Below, piece by piece: positions 17,891 through 27,982 of a stretch of DNA of 64,000 nucleotides. Source of the DNA: Candidatus Moanabacter tarae (GTDB lineage: Bacteria > Verrucomicrobiota > Verrucomicrobiia > Opitutales > UBA2987); NCBI GenBank assembly GCA_003226295.1, contig CP029803.1, positions 416,226 through 480,225 on the forward strand. Reading direction: 5' to 3'. Every line of letters starts with the position of its first letter. Positions within the stretch are counted from its first letter, which is position 1. A program made the position numbers and the translations under genes. Below the pieces are notes generated by a model. The model saw only the letters and a program-made list of their open reading frames with translations. It did no database searches and had not been told where the DNA came from.

Positions 17891-19270
17891 TTGAGTGCTG
17901 AACCATTGGTAACCACTGGTTCTGACTTTCCTGCAAATGGATCATTTACAGAGGGGTCTGTTTTTCGCCATGTCCTTAGATTGAGTGGTTTCCTATCGCT
18001 TGGCTATTCATTTTGGGTCTTCGCATCGCTCTTGGAGGCTTTCTATCTAGGCATGTTGGGCACCGAGCAACTTGCCGCAGTTGCATTCACTATGCCGGTG
18101 ACAATGTTGATTACGAGTATGACTTACGGTCTCGGTATCGGTGCTTCCTCTGTAATCGCACGGGCTATAGGTAGGGGTGATCATGGAGCTTCAGTCCGGT
18201 TGTGCACTCACACGCTCTTATTAGGTTGGTTGGTGGTTAGCATCGTAGGCCTTATCGGTTTCTGTTTTTCTAAGCGAATCTTCGAGTTGCTAGGCGCAAA
18301 TCCTGAGGTAATCACGTTTATTGATGACTATATTTCTATCTGGTTTTTGGGTATTCCCTTTTTTGCTCCTGCAATGTTGATTTCGAGTCTTTTGCGGGCT
18401 TCTGGAGGAGCAGCTATTTCTGGGTTACAGATGGCACTTGGGCCTTGTGTTCAAATGATCTTAGGGCCGTTCCTCATTTTCGGTCTTTGGGGAATCCCTG
18501 CCTTAGGCATTAAAGGTGCAGCTTTGGCATATATTGCAGGGCGACTAATTGCTATGTTGGCCGGCTTCTACATTATTATCTTCCATAAACGCCTACTTGT
18601 TTTTTCTTTAGATGGGATAATCAACTCCTGGCGTTCAATTTTGCATGTTGGCTTACCCTCAATGGCGACAAGCAGTGTTGCTCCTTTAGCCTCTGCCATT
18701 ATCACTCGGCTTCTCTCCAGTTATGGGCCTGAGGTGGTGGCTGGGTTTAGCATTGGAGCAAGAGCAGATTCCATGGTGATGATGGTTTTGATGGCCACCG
18801 GATCATCTATCGGGCCCTTCGTCGGTATGAATTGGGGTGCTGGCAAGTATGATCGGGTCCAGCATGCGCTTCGAATTGTCAGAAATCTTTGTTTCTGGTG
18901 GGGCGGGTGTTGTTGTTTGGTGATGTTTGTTTTTGCTAGAGAAATTGTTTCTCCGATTAACAGTGACTCCATAGTTGTATCGACGGCAGTCCTTTACCTT
19001 AGAATAGTGCCCATATCGATGGTGTTTATGGGGTTACAGAATGCTGCTAGTTCAACATTTAATGCGCTAGGGAAACCCATGCCTTCAATGACCCTTTCAA
19101 TGGCTAGGATGGCTCTTATTTACCTTCCGCTTGCTATTTTCCTTAACCGGATATGGGGTTATCACGGAATCCTTTTTGCTACAACATCAACGAGTATAAT
19201 TGTGGGTTTATGGGCCTGGAGGTGGGTGCATTGGTTTATTGATAAGGAAAGCCACTCTGCTGGCCATTAG
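17891..19270 (+). CDS. MATE family efflux transporter
   Basis: A 459-residue membrane protein with about twelve hydrophobic segments in two similar halves, as in the MATE (multidrug and toxic compound extrusion) family of Na+ or H+ antiporters. It acts in the inner membrane. The start appears to be TTG at 17891: a GGAG element lies about ten bases upstream and no ATG occurs in the conserved N-terminal region. It lies between the gamma-glutamyltransferase and FAD oxidase genes; exporting a product of that chemistry is a possibility only. Confidence 0.9.
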   Translation: MSAEPLVTTGSDFPANGSFTEGSVFRHVLRLSGFLSLGYSFWVFASLLEAFYLGMLGTEQLAAVAFTMPVTMLITSMTYGLGIGASSVIARAIGRGDHGASVRLCTHTLLLGWLVVSIVGLIGFCFSKRIFELLGANPEVITFIDDYISIWFLGIPFFAPAMLISSLLRASGGAAISGLQMALGPCVQMILGPFLIFGLWGIPALGIKGAALAYIAGRLIAMLAGFYIIIFHKRLLVFSLDGIINSWRSILHVGLPSMATSSVAPLASAIITRLLSSYGPEVVAGFSIGARADSMVMMVLMATGSSIGPFVGMNWGAGKYDRVQHALRIVRNLCFWWGGCCCLVMFVFAREIVSPINSDSIVVSTAVLYLRIVPISMVFMGLQNAASSTFNALGKPMPSMTLSMARMALIYLPLAIFLNRIWGYHGILFATTSTSIIVGLWAWRWVHWFIDKESHSAGH

Positions 19271-19364
19271 TAAGTTAGATTTTGGGCTTGAGAACGTAAC
19301 ATACTGTGTTCTAGAAGAATTGGAATTGCGTTCGGTGCTTCGTCAGATGTACTAGGAGGGGAAA

Positions 19365-20588
19365 ATGGTTCCATCAAAGGCAAGTGTGGTTATCGTAGGT
19401 GGCGGAGCGCTCGGCACATCGTCTGCTTTTCATCTTGCCGATGAAGGGATTGAAGATGTTGTACTCCTGGATAAGGGTCCGATTGCACAGGGTACAACTC
19501 CATTTGCGGCTGGCCAGACCGGCTATTTGACTGTCGACCAGGATCTGCTCAAACTGAATCAATACTGTATTGAATTCTTTGAGCGATTTGAAGAGAGAAC
19601 TGGATACCCTATATGCTTCCACCAGAATGGTAGTTTGAGAATCGCCCTGACGGATTCATTTAGAGGTGGCCTGGAAGATCGAATAAAGGTGGCAAAGGAA
19701 ACCGGCGATGAAGCAGAACTTATCTCACATGAAAGAGTGATGGAGTTGGTTCCAGAACTCAGGCTTCCTAGTGATGCCAGTGTTCTCCTGATTCCCAGGG
19801 ACGGATTTGTGGAACCTAAATCGGTTGCCGTAGCCTACGCCGCCGCCGCCGCGGCGAGAGGAGTTTCCATCCATACTGGTTGTGCCGTAACTGGGCTAGA
19901 GATAACCGACGGTCGTATTCACGGTGTTAGGACAGCTGAGGGTTTTATTGAAAGCCAGTGGGTCGTCTTGGCGGCTGGTGCGTGGGCTCGACAATTCGCG
20001 GGGAGGTTAAATTTCGAACTTAAGACAGTTCCTGTGCGACATCAGGCATTTGTCACTTCGCCGATCACTGGTGTTACAGGGCAGGAACCGGTGGTTAGAT
20101 TCGCAGAGAATCAGATTTATATTCGGCCGTACGAAGGCGGTTTATTAGTGGGTGGTTATGGATATAGGCCGCTAAGTTTTGATATGAACCAATTCGCTAA
20201 AGACTTTGAGATTGCATCCCTAGAATCGGATCCAATCTATTACCAACAGCTGAAACATGCTGCGTCGGAGTATTTTCCCGTTCTGAAAACTTCAGTCACC
20301 GTACAAGAGAGGCGAGGTCTTCCAACAATTGCTCCAGATGGGAGATTCGTAGCCTCTAAAACCAGTCAGGTCGAAGGGTTGTTGATTGCCTCCGCCTGTA
20401 TGGTTGGAGGTATTTTTGCTTCTCCTGTGATTGGGCGTGCTATCGTTGATGCCATCTTGGACAGGGATAGTGGGTTGCCTTTGGAGAGCCTGAATGCAGA
20501 TCGATTTGGCAGTAACTATTCGAGTGATGCAGATCTGCGGGCTACATGTGAGAGTTTATATGCGAACCACTATCGTCGGGAATCATAA
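19365..20588 (+). CDS. FAD-dependent oxidoreductase, DAO (D-amino acid/sarcosine oxidase-like) family
   Basis: A 407-residue flavoprotein. The FAD-binding fingerprint VVIVGGGALG starts at residue 8, and the acidic strand end LLDKG follows at about 34-38. The C-terminal FAD loop around ACMVGGIFASPVIG is also typical. Members oxidise N-methyl or primary amines of amino acids. An AGGAGGGGAAA ribosome site precedes the ATG, one of the strongest in the window. It is 94 bases after the MATE gene. A paralog lies at 25620-26738. Confidence 0.9.
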   Translation: MVPSKASVVIVGGGALGTSSAFHLADEGIEDVVLLDKGPIAQGTTPFAAGQTGYLTVDQDLLKLNQYCIEFFERFEERTGYPICFHQNGSLRIALTDSFRGGLEDRIKVAKETGDEAELISHERVMELVPELRLPSDASVLLIPRDGFVEPKSVAVAYAAAAAARGVSIHTGCAVTGLEITDGRIHGVRTAEGFIESQWVVLAAGAWARQFAGRLNFELKTVPVRHQAFVTSPITGVTGQEPVVRFAENQIYIRPYEGGLLVGGYGYRPLSFDMNQFAKDFEIASLESDPIYYQQLKHAASEYFPVLKTSVTVQERRGLPTIAPDGRFVASKTSQVEGLLIASACMVGGIFASPVIGRAIVDAILDRDSGLPLESLNADRFGSNYSSDADLRATCESLYANHYRRES

Positions 20589-20610
20589 TCCTGTACGGTG
20601 ATGCTTAGGT

Positions 20611-21861
20611 CTAAGACTCTACGTATCCTCGCGCGGTCCAAACTTTATCGGCGAGTGCCCGTGCATCTGATGACGGTTTAATCTCTCCTAGTATGCTGCT
20701 GGGTGGTTGTCCTTTGCCAGACCTTTCGGGATCTGGTGACCAATGGTCATTTTCAAATTGTTTGCGTATCGGCTCTTGCCGAAAATCTGGGATGTCCATG
20801 GGAAAGGAATCACTCAAAGCCGATCGCCATGCTTGAATGCCAACAATGCTCATATCGATGCCTCGGTAGACATCTAGAAACGGCTGTTTCCCGGTATTGA
20901 TTGCGCGCGCAAAATGGTAGACTGTAAAAAAGTCGCCGCCGCTATGGCCAGCTCTTTTGGCTTCGAGGTTGTGGGAAGGGAAATCAGGCGTATAGACAAT
21001 TTCTGTTGGTTCAGCCTTCCTTTTTTCCCAAGGCTCACGGTAAACTCTTAGGCGGTCCTTGTCGCCATGGCGCACATTTTCCATTAAACCCTTGTTTCCG
21101 TGGATACGTACGTAGAGCCCGTGACCTCTTAGTCCGCCGTGGAGTGATTTCATCACTGCACCGTTATTCATCCGGCAGATGATGATGGAACAAGTATCGC
21201 CCCTAGTCATTGCCAGGTTTTGGCTGGGATCACCGAAATCAAAGGGGACACAGAAACCGTTGACCTTCACTGGGCGGGTGTTGGTGATTACCATTACGGG
21301 GGCAATAGAATGGGTGCAGTAGTAAGTTGCCGGAATCCAGTTTCGCCAGTGATTCGATCCACAGCTTCGAGCAAGTTTAACCTCTGGAGGATCGGGGTGA
21401 ATGTACTCGCCCTCGCCATATTGGAACTCGCCAATTGTTCCTTTCTGATAGAGGCGGTGCATTTCCTGATTGTAAGCAAAGTAGGGGCAGTTTTCAGCGA
21501 ACATGTAAATGCGGTTACTCTTCTCCACCGCGCGTGCCAGCGCCACTCCTTCGGCTAATGTGTGGCAAGCTGCTGTTTCGCTCATAACGTGTTTTCCCGC
21601 CATTAGAGCTTTGATTGCAAAGGGTGCATGTTGGTGGAAGTAATTCGCTAGGATCACGGCGTCGAATTCGTGTTCAAGAAATCGATTGAAGTCAGTGTAT
21701 GTTTCAACTCCGAGGCGTTTCCCCGCTGAAACCAGACGTTCTTCCCAAAGGTCGCATAGCGCTACAACCTCGAGGCCCTTTATCGTCGAGGCACATATAC
21801 CCATTCCGCGGCTCACACCGACTATCCCTAAGCGGATCTTCTTTCGATTTCTTCTTTTCAA
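20611..21861 (-). CDS. Gfo/Idh/MocA family protein lacking the EKP lysine
   Basis: A 416-residue protein with a Rossmann N-terminus (LGIVGVSRGMG at about 11-21) and an extended C-terminal domain. Where the family normally has EKP it reads S-E95-T96-A97-A, so the catalytic and cofactor-contacting lysine and proline are absent. Residues DFFTVYHFARAI and the HSGGD segment match a subfamily often seen in genomes of this type. It may use another residue for proton transfer or have a different reaction. It is convergent with the DAO gene with only about 20 bases between stops. Confidence 0.85.
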   Translation of the reverse strand: MKRRNRKKIRLGIVGVSRGMGICASTIKGLEVVALCDLWEERLVSAGKRLGVETYTDFNRFLEHEFDAVILANYFHQHAPFAIKALMAGKHVMSETAACHTLAEGVALARAVEKSNRIYMFAENCPYFAYNQEMHRLYQKGTIGEFQYGEGEYIHPDPPEVKLARSCGSNHWRNWIPATYYCTHSIAPVMVITNTRPVKVNGFCVPFDFGDPSQNLAMTRGDTCSIIICRMNNGAVMKSLHGGLRGHGLYVRIHGNKGLMENVRHGDKDRLRVYREPWEKRKAEPTEIVYTPDFPSHNLEAKRAGHSGGDFFTVYHFARAINTGKQPFLDVYRGIDMSIVGIQAWRSALSDSFPMDIPDFRQEPIRKQFENDHWSPDPERSGKGQPPSSILGEIKPSSDARALADKVWTARGYVES

Positions 21862-22116
21862 ACTTATCTTTCGGTTCTTTCCTTCAATATAGATATTACC
21901 TAAAGTAATATGAATAGAGATACAATTGATTTTAAAGAGCTTGAAGCGTACCTTGATTCATTAGCAGAATGAATGTGGGTTCTATTTATTATCTTATCTG
22001 CGAAGGACTAACGGTGTAGTTGTCCCCGCTCTGGGGGGTGCGCTGATATAGTTATATTAGAGGATAAATAGAATAAAGTCTGAGTTTACTTTAAATGATC
22101 CAGTCACAATAATCTA

Positions 22117-23055
22117 ATGGATAATAGAACAAAGATGGTTGAATTAGAAACGCGGCGGTTGGGTCGAACGGAGATGAAGCCGAAAGCACTGGGACTGGGT
22201 TGTGCATTTCTTGGATCTCCGCAACGCGTTGACGAAGATGGAGCGATTGAAGCTGTCCGGTATGCAATTGACCAAGGTGTAAATTTTCTAGATACATCGA
22301 GTGGCTACGGTGCAGGGGAAAGCGAACGCCGAGTGGGGTTAGCTTTGGAAGACGGCTACCGAAAAAAAATTTATCTGCAGACAAAAGCGGGGACCCATCC
22401 TGAGCGGCAAAATGATTATTCAGCCGATGGGATTCGCTGGAGTGTGGAAAATAGCCTGAAACGATTACGGGTGAATTTTATCGATTCCGTTCTCATCCAT
22501 GATCCGAGAGAGGATGATAATCCCCTAGCTCCTGGTGCGGCCTTTGACGCCTTGTTGCAATTGAAGGCGGAAGGGATTATCGGGCATATGGGGATAGGGG
22601 TTCGATCGCACGAATGGCACCGCAAGGCAATTGAGACCGGTCATTGCGATATTGTTCTTACGTTTCTCGACTATACTTTGATCAACCAATCCGCAGCAGA
22701 TACGGTAATCCCTCTTGCACTCAAAAATGATGTTGGCGTTATCCTTGCGAGTGTACAGGGGATGGGGTTGTTGGCGGGACCAGAGCCAGACATAAAGATT
22801 GAAGAACGGCGTCCTCCTGGACAAGTTCAGTTAGCTCACGACATTTGGAAGTGGTGTCAAGAGAGGGATGTGAATATTCGTCAACTCGCCTTAGGATTCT
22901 GCCTGGCTGCACCCCTGAATGGGAATGGAATGGTACTGGCAGGTCCGGCAAACAAGCTAGAGGTTCAGGAGGTATTAGAGGCAGCAACAATACCATTGCC
23001 GAGAGAAGTATGGCAGGAGTTTGAGGATCGGTTTGGGGTTGGAGTAAAGATGTAA
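22117..23055 (+). CDS. Aldo/keto reductase
   Basis: A 312-residue (beta/alpha)8 NAD(P)H-dependent reductase. The AKR tetrad is visible: D59 (NFLDTS), Y64 (SGYGAGESE), K90 (LQTKAGT) and H128 (VLIHDP). The sequence resembles the D-threo-aldose or L-galactose dehydrogenase branch. It acts on sugar aldehydes or lactols in the cytoplasm, consistent with the acid-sugar dehydratase gene 247 bases downstream. A second ATG lies at 22135, and the choice between the two is uncertain. Confidence 0.9.
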   Translation: MDNRTKMVELETRRLGRTEMKPKALGLGCAFLGSPQRVDEDGAIEAVRYAIDQGVNFLDTSSGYGAGESERRVGLALEDGYRKKIYLQTKAGTHPERQNDYSADGIRWSVENSLKRLRVNFIDSVLIHDPREDDNPLAPGAAFDALLQLKAEGIIGHMGIGVRSHEWHRKAIETGHCDIVLTFLDYTLINQSAADTVIPLALKNDVGVILASVQGMGLLAGPEPDIKIEERRPPGQVQLAHDIWKWCQERDVNIRQLALGFCLAAPLNGNGMVLAGPANKLEVQEVLEAATIPLPREVWQEFEDRFGVGVKM

Positions 23056-23301
23056 AATTTCGATCAACAAGAGGGCCTCGGTTTTGCTGGATAAGTTGAT
23101 AAACAGAGAGCGGAGGATGCAGGGATAATAGTTTATAACTGACTCTGTGAATAGGATTCCTTGCCTTCTTCTCTGTTGCGAGCGAATTTTGAAGACGAGA
23201 TCTCATCGTTGGCGAATGGAATAAACTTTTTTTGTAATTGGAGTCGAAAAAATACGGTAGGGTCTCATGTTTCGACAAGGACAATAGATTAGCCATTTCC
23301 C

Positions 23302-24417
23302 ATGAAAATTACAAATATCAAGACCTTCCTTGTTGACGGGTATCTGCTTGTTCGCGTTTACACAGATTCTGGTATCGTTGGTAATGGCGAAGCCGGACTT
23401 TGGGCCTACCATCGAACGGTAAAGACTGCCATAGAAGAGATCGCAGAGTACTATATTGGCAAGGATCCACTACAGATTGAATTCCACGCTCAAGTTGTCA
23501 CACGGAATACACACTTTCGGGGTTCTGCTCTTAATGCAGCATACAGTGCTATCGATATTGCTCTTTGGGATATCCTCGGAAAGTCCGTTAATTTGCCTGT
23601 GTATCAACTGCTAGGAGGAAAGTGTCGTGAGCGGGTTCGTGTATTCGCTAACGTCATTGGAGACTCGATAGAAGAACTATGCGAATCTGCACGAACTTCT
23701 GTAGAACAAGGGTATATGGTCCTGAGACTAACACCTTTCTCAACCAACTTCGAACAACAGGAATCAACCAAAGTCATCGCGAGTGCGGTCGAATTAGTAG
23801 CAGGAGTGAGGGATGCAATTGGAATGGAGATTGACTTAGGTCTGGAGATTCATCGGAACCTCCAGCCTGATCAGGCTATTACGCTGGCCTCCGAACTAAA
23901 ACCATTCCGATTGAAATTTTACGAAGATCCTTTGCCGCCGGAGAGCACAGGAGCCCTCGAGTATATTTCCCGGCATATAGATATTCCTATGGCAGTAGGT
24001 GAGCGTAGCTACGATCTTTTCCAATTTCGGGAACTGCTTGAAAGGAAAATTGTCGCTTTCATCCGCCCGGATCTATCGCTTGCAGGAGGCTTTACTCAGG
24101 TTAAGAAGATAGCAGCCATAGCTGAGGCCGATTTTGTCCAAATTTTTCCTCATCTAATGGGAAGTCCAGTCAATACAGCGGCCTTCACCCATCTTGCTGT
24201 AGCAATTCCAAATTACTACGTGATGGAGTCTAATCGGCACAGTGTAAAACAGAGTGCAGTTGTTGATCAACCATTTGTAATCGAAGAGGGCTACCGGCGC
24301 GTTGAAGATCGACCAGGTATCGGTGTGGAGATTGATGAGAAGGCACTTGAATCTCTGGCTTTCCAACCTCGTCAGATATCCGGAAATTTCCATTCCGATG
24401 GGTCGGTAGCCCATTAA
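23302..24417 (+). CDS. Enolase-superfamily acid-sugar dehydratase-like protein
   Basis: A 371-residue member of the mandelate racemase/muconate lactonizing family. Barrel metal ligands are E182 (LEIHRN, where Asp is more common), E208 (FYEDPLPPE) and E234 (VGERS). The general base His is H284 (FPHLMGSPV). The usual strand-2 lysine is R142, as in galactonate-dehydratase-like enzymes that rely on the His. It probably dehydrates an aldonic or uronic acid. It lies downstream of the aldo/keto reductase on the same strand and convergent to the SDR gene. Confidence 0.88.
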   Translation: MKITNIKTFLVDGYLLVRVYTDSGIVGNGEAGLWAYHRTVKTAIEEIAEYYIGKDPLQIEFHAQVVTRNTHFRGSALNAAYSAIDIALWDILGKSVNLPVYQLLGGKCRERVRVFANVIGDSIEELCESARTSVEQGYMVLRLTPFSTNFEQQESTKVIASAVELVAGVRDAIGMEIDLGLEIHRNLQPDQAITLASELKPFRLKFYEDPLPPESTGALEYISRHIDIPMAVGERSYDLFQFRELLERKIVAFIRPDLSLAGGFTQVKKIAAIAEADFVQIFPHLMGSPVNTAAFTHLAVAIPNYYVMESNRHSVKQSAVVDQPFVIEEGYRRVEDRPGIGVEIDEKALESLAFQPRQISGNFHSDGSVAH

Positions 24418-24465
24418 AGTTATCGCTTCACTAATTGGAGCATTTTGGTGTTAAGAGTCCGGAAT

Positions 24466-24493
24466 CAAATTGTACCAAATGAAATACAATTTG
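24466..24493. terminator. 9-bp inverted repeat between convergent genes, candidate bidirectional terminator
   Basis: CAAATTGTA (24466-24474) and TACAATTTG (24485-24493) form a perfect stem with a ten-base loop, 48 bases after the dehydratase stop. TTTG follows on the plus strand, so the U tract is poor. The position between two convergent genes supports a terminator role. Confidence 0.4.
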
Positions 24494-24634
24494 TTTGCTA
24501 GTTCTCTAGGGGTAATTGGTTCTACTGGAATTAGAGGAACGATTTGGATTAGAGAATAGAGCAAGCCCCTTGTATGTGCGTAATAAAGAAATAGCAGTAG
24601 GAATATTAGGTGATTTTAAATTTCACGTTCCAGA

Positions 24635-25396
24635 TCAGCAAAGTACATATCCCCCACATACTCGAATGGTTTGGCCGGTAAGGTAATCGGATAAATCGGT
24701 CACGAGAAATTCAATCACTTTTGCGCAATCTTCTGGATCTCCAAGACGGCCGAGAGCGATTTTTGACTCGAGGTCTCGTCGAGTTTCACCTTGGCTGCGT
24801 CCTCCGGCAATAGCGCGTGAACTGAGAATGAATCCAGGCGCTATCGCATTAACGTTTATTCCGTAAGGACCAAGTTCATTGGCGAGGCATCTTGTATAGT
24901 GAATCACCGCTGCTTTGGATGTCGCATAGGATTGACCATTGCTACCGATGATTCCAGCTTGGCTGGCCACGTTCACTATCTTTCCCGAACGCTGGCGTTT
25001 CATAATTTCTGCCGAGGCTTCGCAACAATGCACGGTCCCGTGGAAATTCAAATCGTGCATTGGTTTGAATTCTTTCGGTCCGAATAAGGCACCTCCTGCG
25101 TTATTAACTAGAATATCGAGTTTGCCCAATGACTCCTCGACCTTACGAAACATCAATTTTACCTGTGAACAGTCCGTTACATCGCACTCAAGCCCTATGC
25201 CTCTCACTCCGATTGCTTCGATTTCCTGGGGCACGCTTGCCGCAGTTATTTCCTCGTCATACTCTTCGTGAGACCGGATGTTGATATCATTTACGGCTAC
25301 ATCAGCTCCGAGTCTTGCTAGATGAAGGGCGTAGGCTCTCCCAAGCCCGCGTGCAGCGCCTGTTACCAATGCTACTTTTCCATCTAACTTCCCCAT
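24635..25396 (-). CDS. Short-chain dehydrogenase/reductase (SDR)
   Basis: A 253-residue classical SDR. The cofactor motif TGAARGLG is at about residues 12-19, NNAGG follows, and the catalytic pair lies in S-Y-A-T-S-K. NAIAPGF and the C-terminal LTGQTIRVCGG segment are typical. The start is the ATG at 25396, giving MGKLDGKVAL; an in-frame TTG 11 codons upstream would add residues not expected in the family. It interconverts an alcohol and a ketone on a sugar or polyol. It is transcribed divergently from the FAD oxidase gene. Confidence 0.9.
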   Translation of the reverse strand: MGKLDGKVALVTGAARGLGRAYALHLARLGADVAVNDINIRSHEEYDEEITAASVPQEIEAIGVRGIGLECDVTDCSQVKLMFRKVEESLGKLDILVNNAGGALFGPKEFKPMHDLNFHGTVHCCEASAEIMKRQRSGKIVNVASQAGIIGSNGQSYATSKAAVIHYTRCLANELGPYGINVNAIAPGFILSSRAIAGGRSQGETRRDLESKIALGRLGDPEDCAKVIEFLVTDLSDYLTGQTIRVCGGYVLC

Positions 25397-25619
25397 AATT
25401 ACTAATGTTTCCTGAAGGTGGATCCACAAACCGATAGAATCAATAATGTTATAGTTAAATAGATTCTAGCGATCTTCAAGGTGGTACGTCAGGAAAATCT
25501 GTGTTTAGGGAGGAGTCTCTAAACTTTCTTGTTCCAATCAGCGAATAATCGTAAAATCTCTACAGTTTATATAGTTCTTTTAAGTTTTATATCTCAATGA
25601 ATTTAGTCTGAATTATCTT

Positions 25620-26738
25620 ATGGCTGAAACCAGTAAAATCGTTATACTAGGTGGTGGAGTAGTTGGGTGCTCGATTGCTTACTACTTGAGTCGTGAAGGT
25701 GTTAAATCGACCATAATTGAACGAGAAGGAATAGGGAGCCAGGCATCAGGATATTCCGTTGGTGGGCTTAATCCTCTCGAGGGTTCTCACATTCCGGGAC
25801 AGCTAGCACCTTTAGCGATTGAGAGCTATCGGATGCATGCAGATTTGTGGGAATGGCTAAAAGAAGAGACGAGGATCTGTTTTCAGGGAAGAGTGACGGA
25901 AATGGTAACACTTGCCTTTTCCGAGGCAGAAATTCCGGGTTTGTTCAAATCCTTGGAATACTTCGAGAATGCGAGTTCGGATGGATTCTCTGGTTGCTGG
26001 ATGGATGCCAAGGAACTGTTGAATCTCGAACCTCGGTTATCTTCAAAACTGATCGGGGGTGCATTGCTGCGTGGTAATCGGGCACTCGACAGCTTCGAAT
26101 TTACCAGGGCTTTGGCCGATGCTGCAGGTAAACGGGGGGTGGCCTTTAGGCATGGACTTGTTGAAACTTTCAAGACAGACGGTAATCGAGTATATAGAGT
26201 CATTCTTGGGGATGGAGAGATAGATTGTGAGCAAGTGGTCCTAGCTGCCGGTCCGTGGTCAGGTCAGCTCGTTCGTTGTCTGAATTTAGACTTGCCGGTC
26301 GAACCGCTCAAGGGCGAACTGTTGCGAATGAAGCTTCCTGGTCTTCGGTTGCCGTGCGACTTCATTGGAGATGGATTCTCGATCTATGCCAAGCCCGATG
26401 GCCTTGTTTGGTGCGGAACTACCGAAGAATGGCAAGGTTTTGATCGCAAGCCGAGTGATTCAGCACGTGCTTCTATATTGAAGGGAGCGATGCGAATATT
26501 ACCAGATATTGCCAAAGCCGAACTGATAAAACACACTGCGTGTCTTCGCCCAATGACTACTGATGCGATGCCTGTGATCGGACGTGCGCCTGGGTGGGAT
26601 AATGTTTTTCTAGCCACAGGTGCTGGTAGAAAGGGAATTTTACTAAGTACAGGAATGGGTAAATCCATTACTGATTTGCTGACAGCAAGGACAACCGAGA
26701 TATCAATTGAACATTGCTCTCCTGAGCGATATGGATAA
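25620..26738 (+). CDS. FAD-dependent oxidoreductase, DAO family
   Basis: A 372-residue flavoprotein with IVILGGGVVGCSIA (about residues 7-20) as FAD-binding fingerprint and the C-terminal GAGRKGILLSTGMG flavin loop. It belongs to the glycine oxidase/sarcosine oxidase-like branch, oxidising amines or N-methyl groups with O2 and releasing H2O2 or an electron-carrier product. It is the first gene of a plus-strand group (dehydratase, two PhyH, isomerase) ending at 30820. It is a distant paralog of 19365-20588. Confidence 0.9.
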   Translation: MAETSKIVILGGGVVGCSIAYYLSREGVKSTIIEREGIGSQASGYSVGGLNPLEGSHIPGQLAPLAIESYRMHADLWEWLKEETRICFQGRVTEMVTLAFSEAEIPGLFKSLEYFENASSDGFSGCWMDAKELLNLEPRLSSKLIGGALLRGNRALDSFEFTRALADAAGKRGVAFRHGLVETFKTDGNRVYRVILGDGEIDCEQVVLAAGPWSGQLVRCLNLDLPVEPLKGELLRMKLPGLRLPCDFIGDGFSIYAKPDGLVWCGTTEEWQGFDRKPSDSARASILKGAMRILPDIAKAELIKHTACLRPMTTDAMPVIGRAPGWDNVFLATGAGRKGILLSTGMGKSITDLLTARTTEISIEHCSPERYG

Positions 26739-26819
26739 CGAAAGAGTGCTGTATGAATTCGAGTCTGGGCAAGAATGGCTTGAGTTCCCAACCACCGAGT
26801 TGTTTCCTGCTTAAATCTT

Positions 26820-27977
26820 ATGATAATCAGCGATCTAAAAACTTACGTTGTACAGTTAAAGGATGCTAGCCGATATACAGTTACTTGGACCTATTTAAGG
26901 ATTGAGACAGATACGGGTATAGTGGGATGGGGTGAAGCGGGTGCTTCTGTCCAGAACACAGCGCTCGTTTGTCGTACCGGACTGGAGCAGTTGCGGCCAA
27001 TATTAATTGGTGAAAATCCTTCCGACATTGAACGTATTTGGCACAAGATCTATCGGACCTATACCTATTTCGGCTCGAAGGGTTTTGGAACGGCAATTGC
27101 ATCTGCGGTCGATCTTGCGCTTTGGGATATTAAAGGAAAGGAAGTCGGAAAACCGGTCTTCGATCTAATTGGTGGGCGATTTAGAAACCGAATACTACTT
27201 TACAATAATACCTGGTTCTTGGGTGCTAAAACACCTGAAGAATTTGCCGACTATGCTAAACGGAATGTAATTGATCAGGGTTACACTGCCTGTAAGATTG
27301 ATCCTTTCTTGGAGATGCGGCCTTATCATCGTATGTACCAGAGCGGTCAGATTTCTGAGTCCGGAGAGCAGGAAGGCTACGACATTGTTGCCTCTGTAAG
27401 GGAAGCAGTGGGACCGAAGCACGAAATTTTGATCGACGCCCATGGGCACTACAATGTGCCTACAGCGATCAGGTTGGCAAATAACCTACATGAGCAGTCA
27501 AACATAACTTGGTTCGAAGAACCGGTCCCACCAGAATCCTACGACGCTTTGGCGAGCGTCAGGCAACAAACCGTTCCTCCAATTTGCATTGGTGAAAGGT
27601 TACGAACCCGATGGGATTTCCTTCCCGTTTTGCAGAATAGTCTTACCGACTATATCATGCCAGATACTCTTTGGACGGGAGGTATAACCGAAATTCGAAA
27701 AATTGCACAATTAGCCGAAATCTACAACATCCCAATTTCACCACATTGCGTTCCCCTCGGTCCCCATGAGATAATTGCAGCGGCTCACGTGTGCTCGACG
27801 GTCCCAAACTTTTACCGACTTGAAAGTGGATTTTCTGCCATCCCTGTTTATCAGAAAATGTTGACCGAGCCGCTATTGTATGAAGACGGTCACTTGATTC
27901 TTAACGGAAAGCCGGGACTTGGATACGATCTTCGAGAGGATTGGCTAGAAGAAAACAAATTTATAACCAACGAGTAA
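26820..27977 (+). CDS. Enolase-superfamily galactonate-dehydratase-like protein
   Basis: A 385-residue enolase-superfamily protein. Metal ligands are D206 (LIDAHGHY), E233 (FEEPVPPE) and E259 (IGERLRTR). H309 (SPHCVPLGP) is the general acid/base at the barrel end, matching the SPHNPLGP motif of galactonate dehydratases. K159 lies on the strand-2 position. It therefore probably carries out syn- or anti-dehydration of an aldonic acid to a 2-keto-3-deoxy product. The next gene begins five bases after its stop, so they are co-transcribed. Confidence 0.9.
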   Translation: MIISDLKTYVVQLKDASRYTVTWTYLRIETDTGIVGWGEAGASVQNTALVCRTGLEQLRPILIGENPSDIERIWHKIYRTYTYFGSKGFGTAIASAVDLALWDIKGKEVGKPVFDLIGGRFRNRILLYNNTWFLGAKTPEEFADYAKRNVIDQGYTACKIDPFLEMRPYHRMYQSGQISESGEQEGYDIVASVREAVGPKHEILIDAHGHYNVPTAIRLANNLHEQSNITWFEEPVPPESYDALASVRQQTVPPICIGERLRTRWDFLPVLQNSLTDYIMPDTLWTGGITEIRKIAQLAEIYNIPISPHCVPLGPHEIIAAAHVCSTVPNFYRLESGFSAIPVYQKMLTEPLLYEDGHLILNGKPGLGYDLREDWLEENKFITNE

Positions 27978-27982
27978 TTCAA

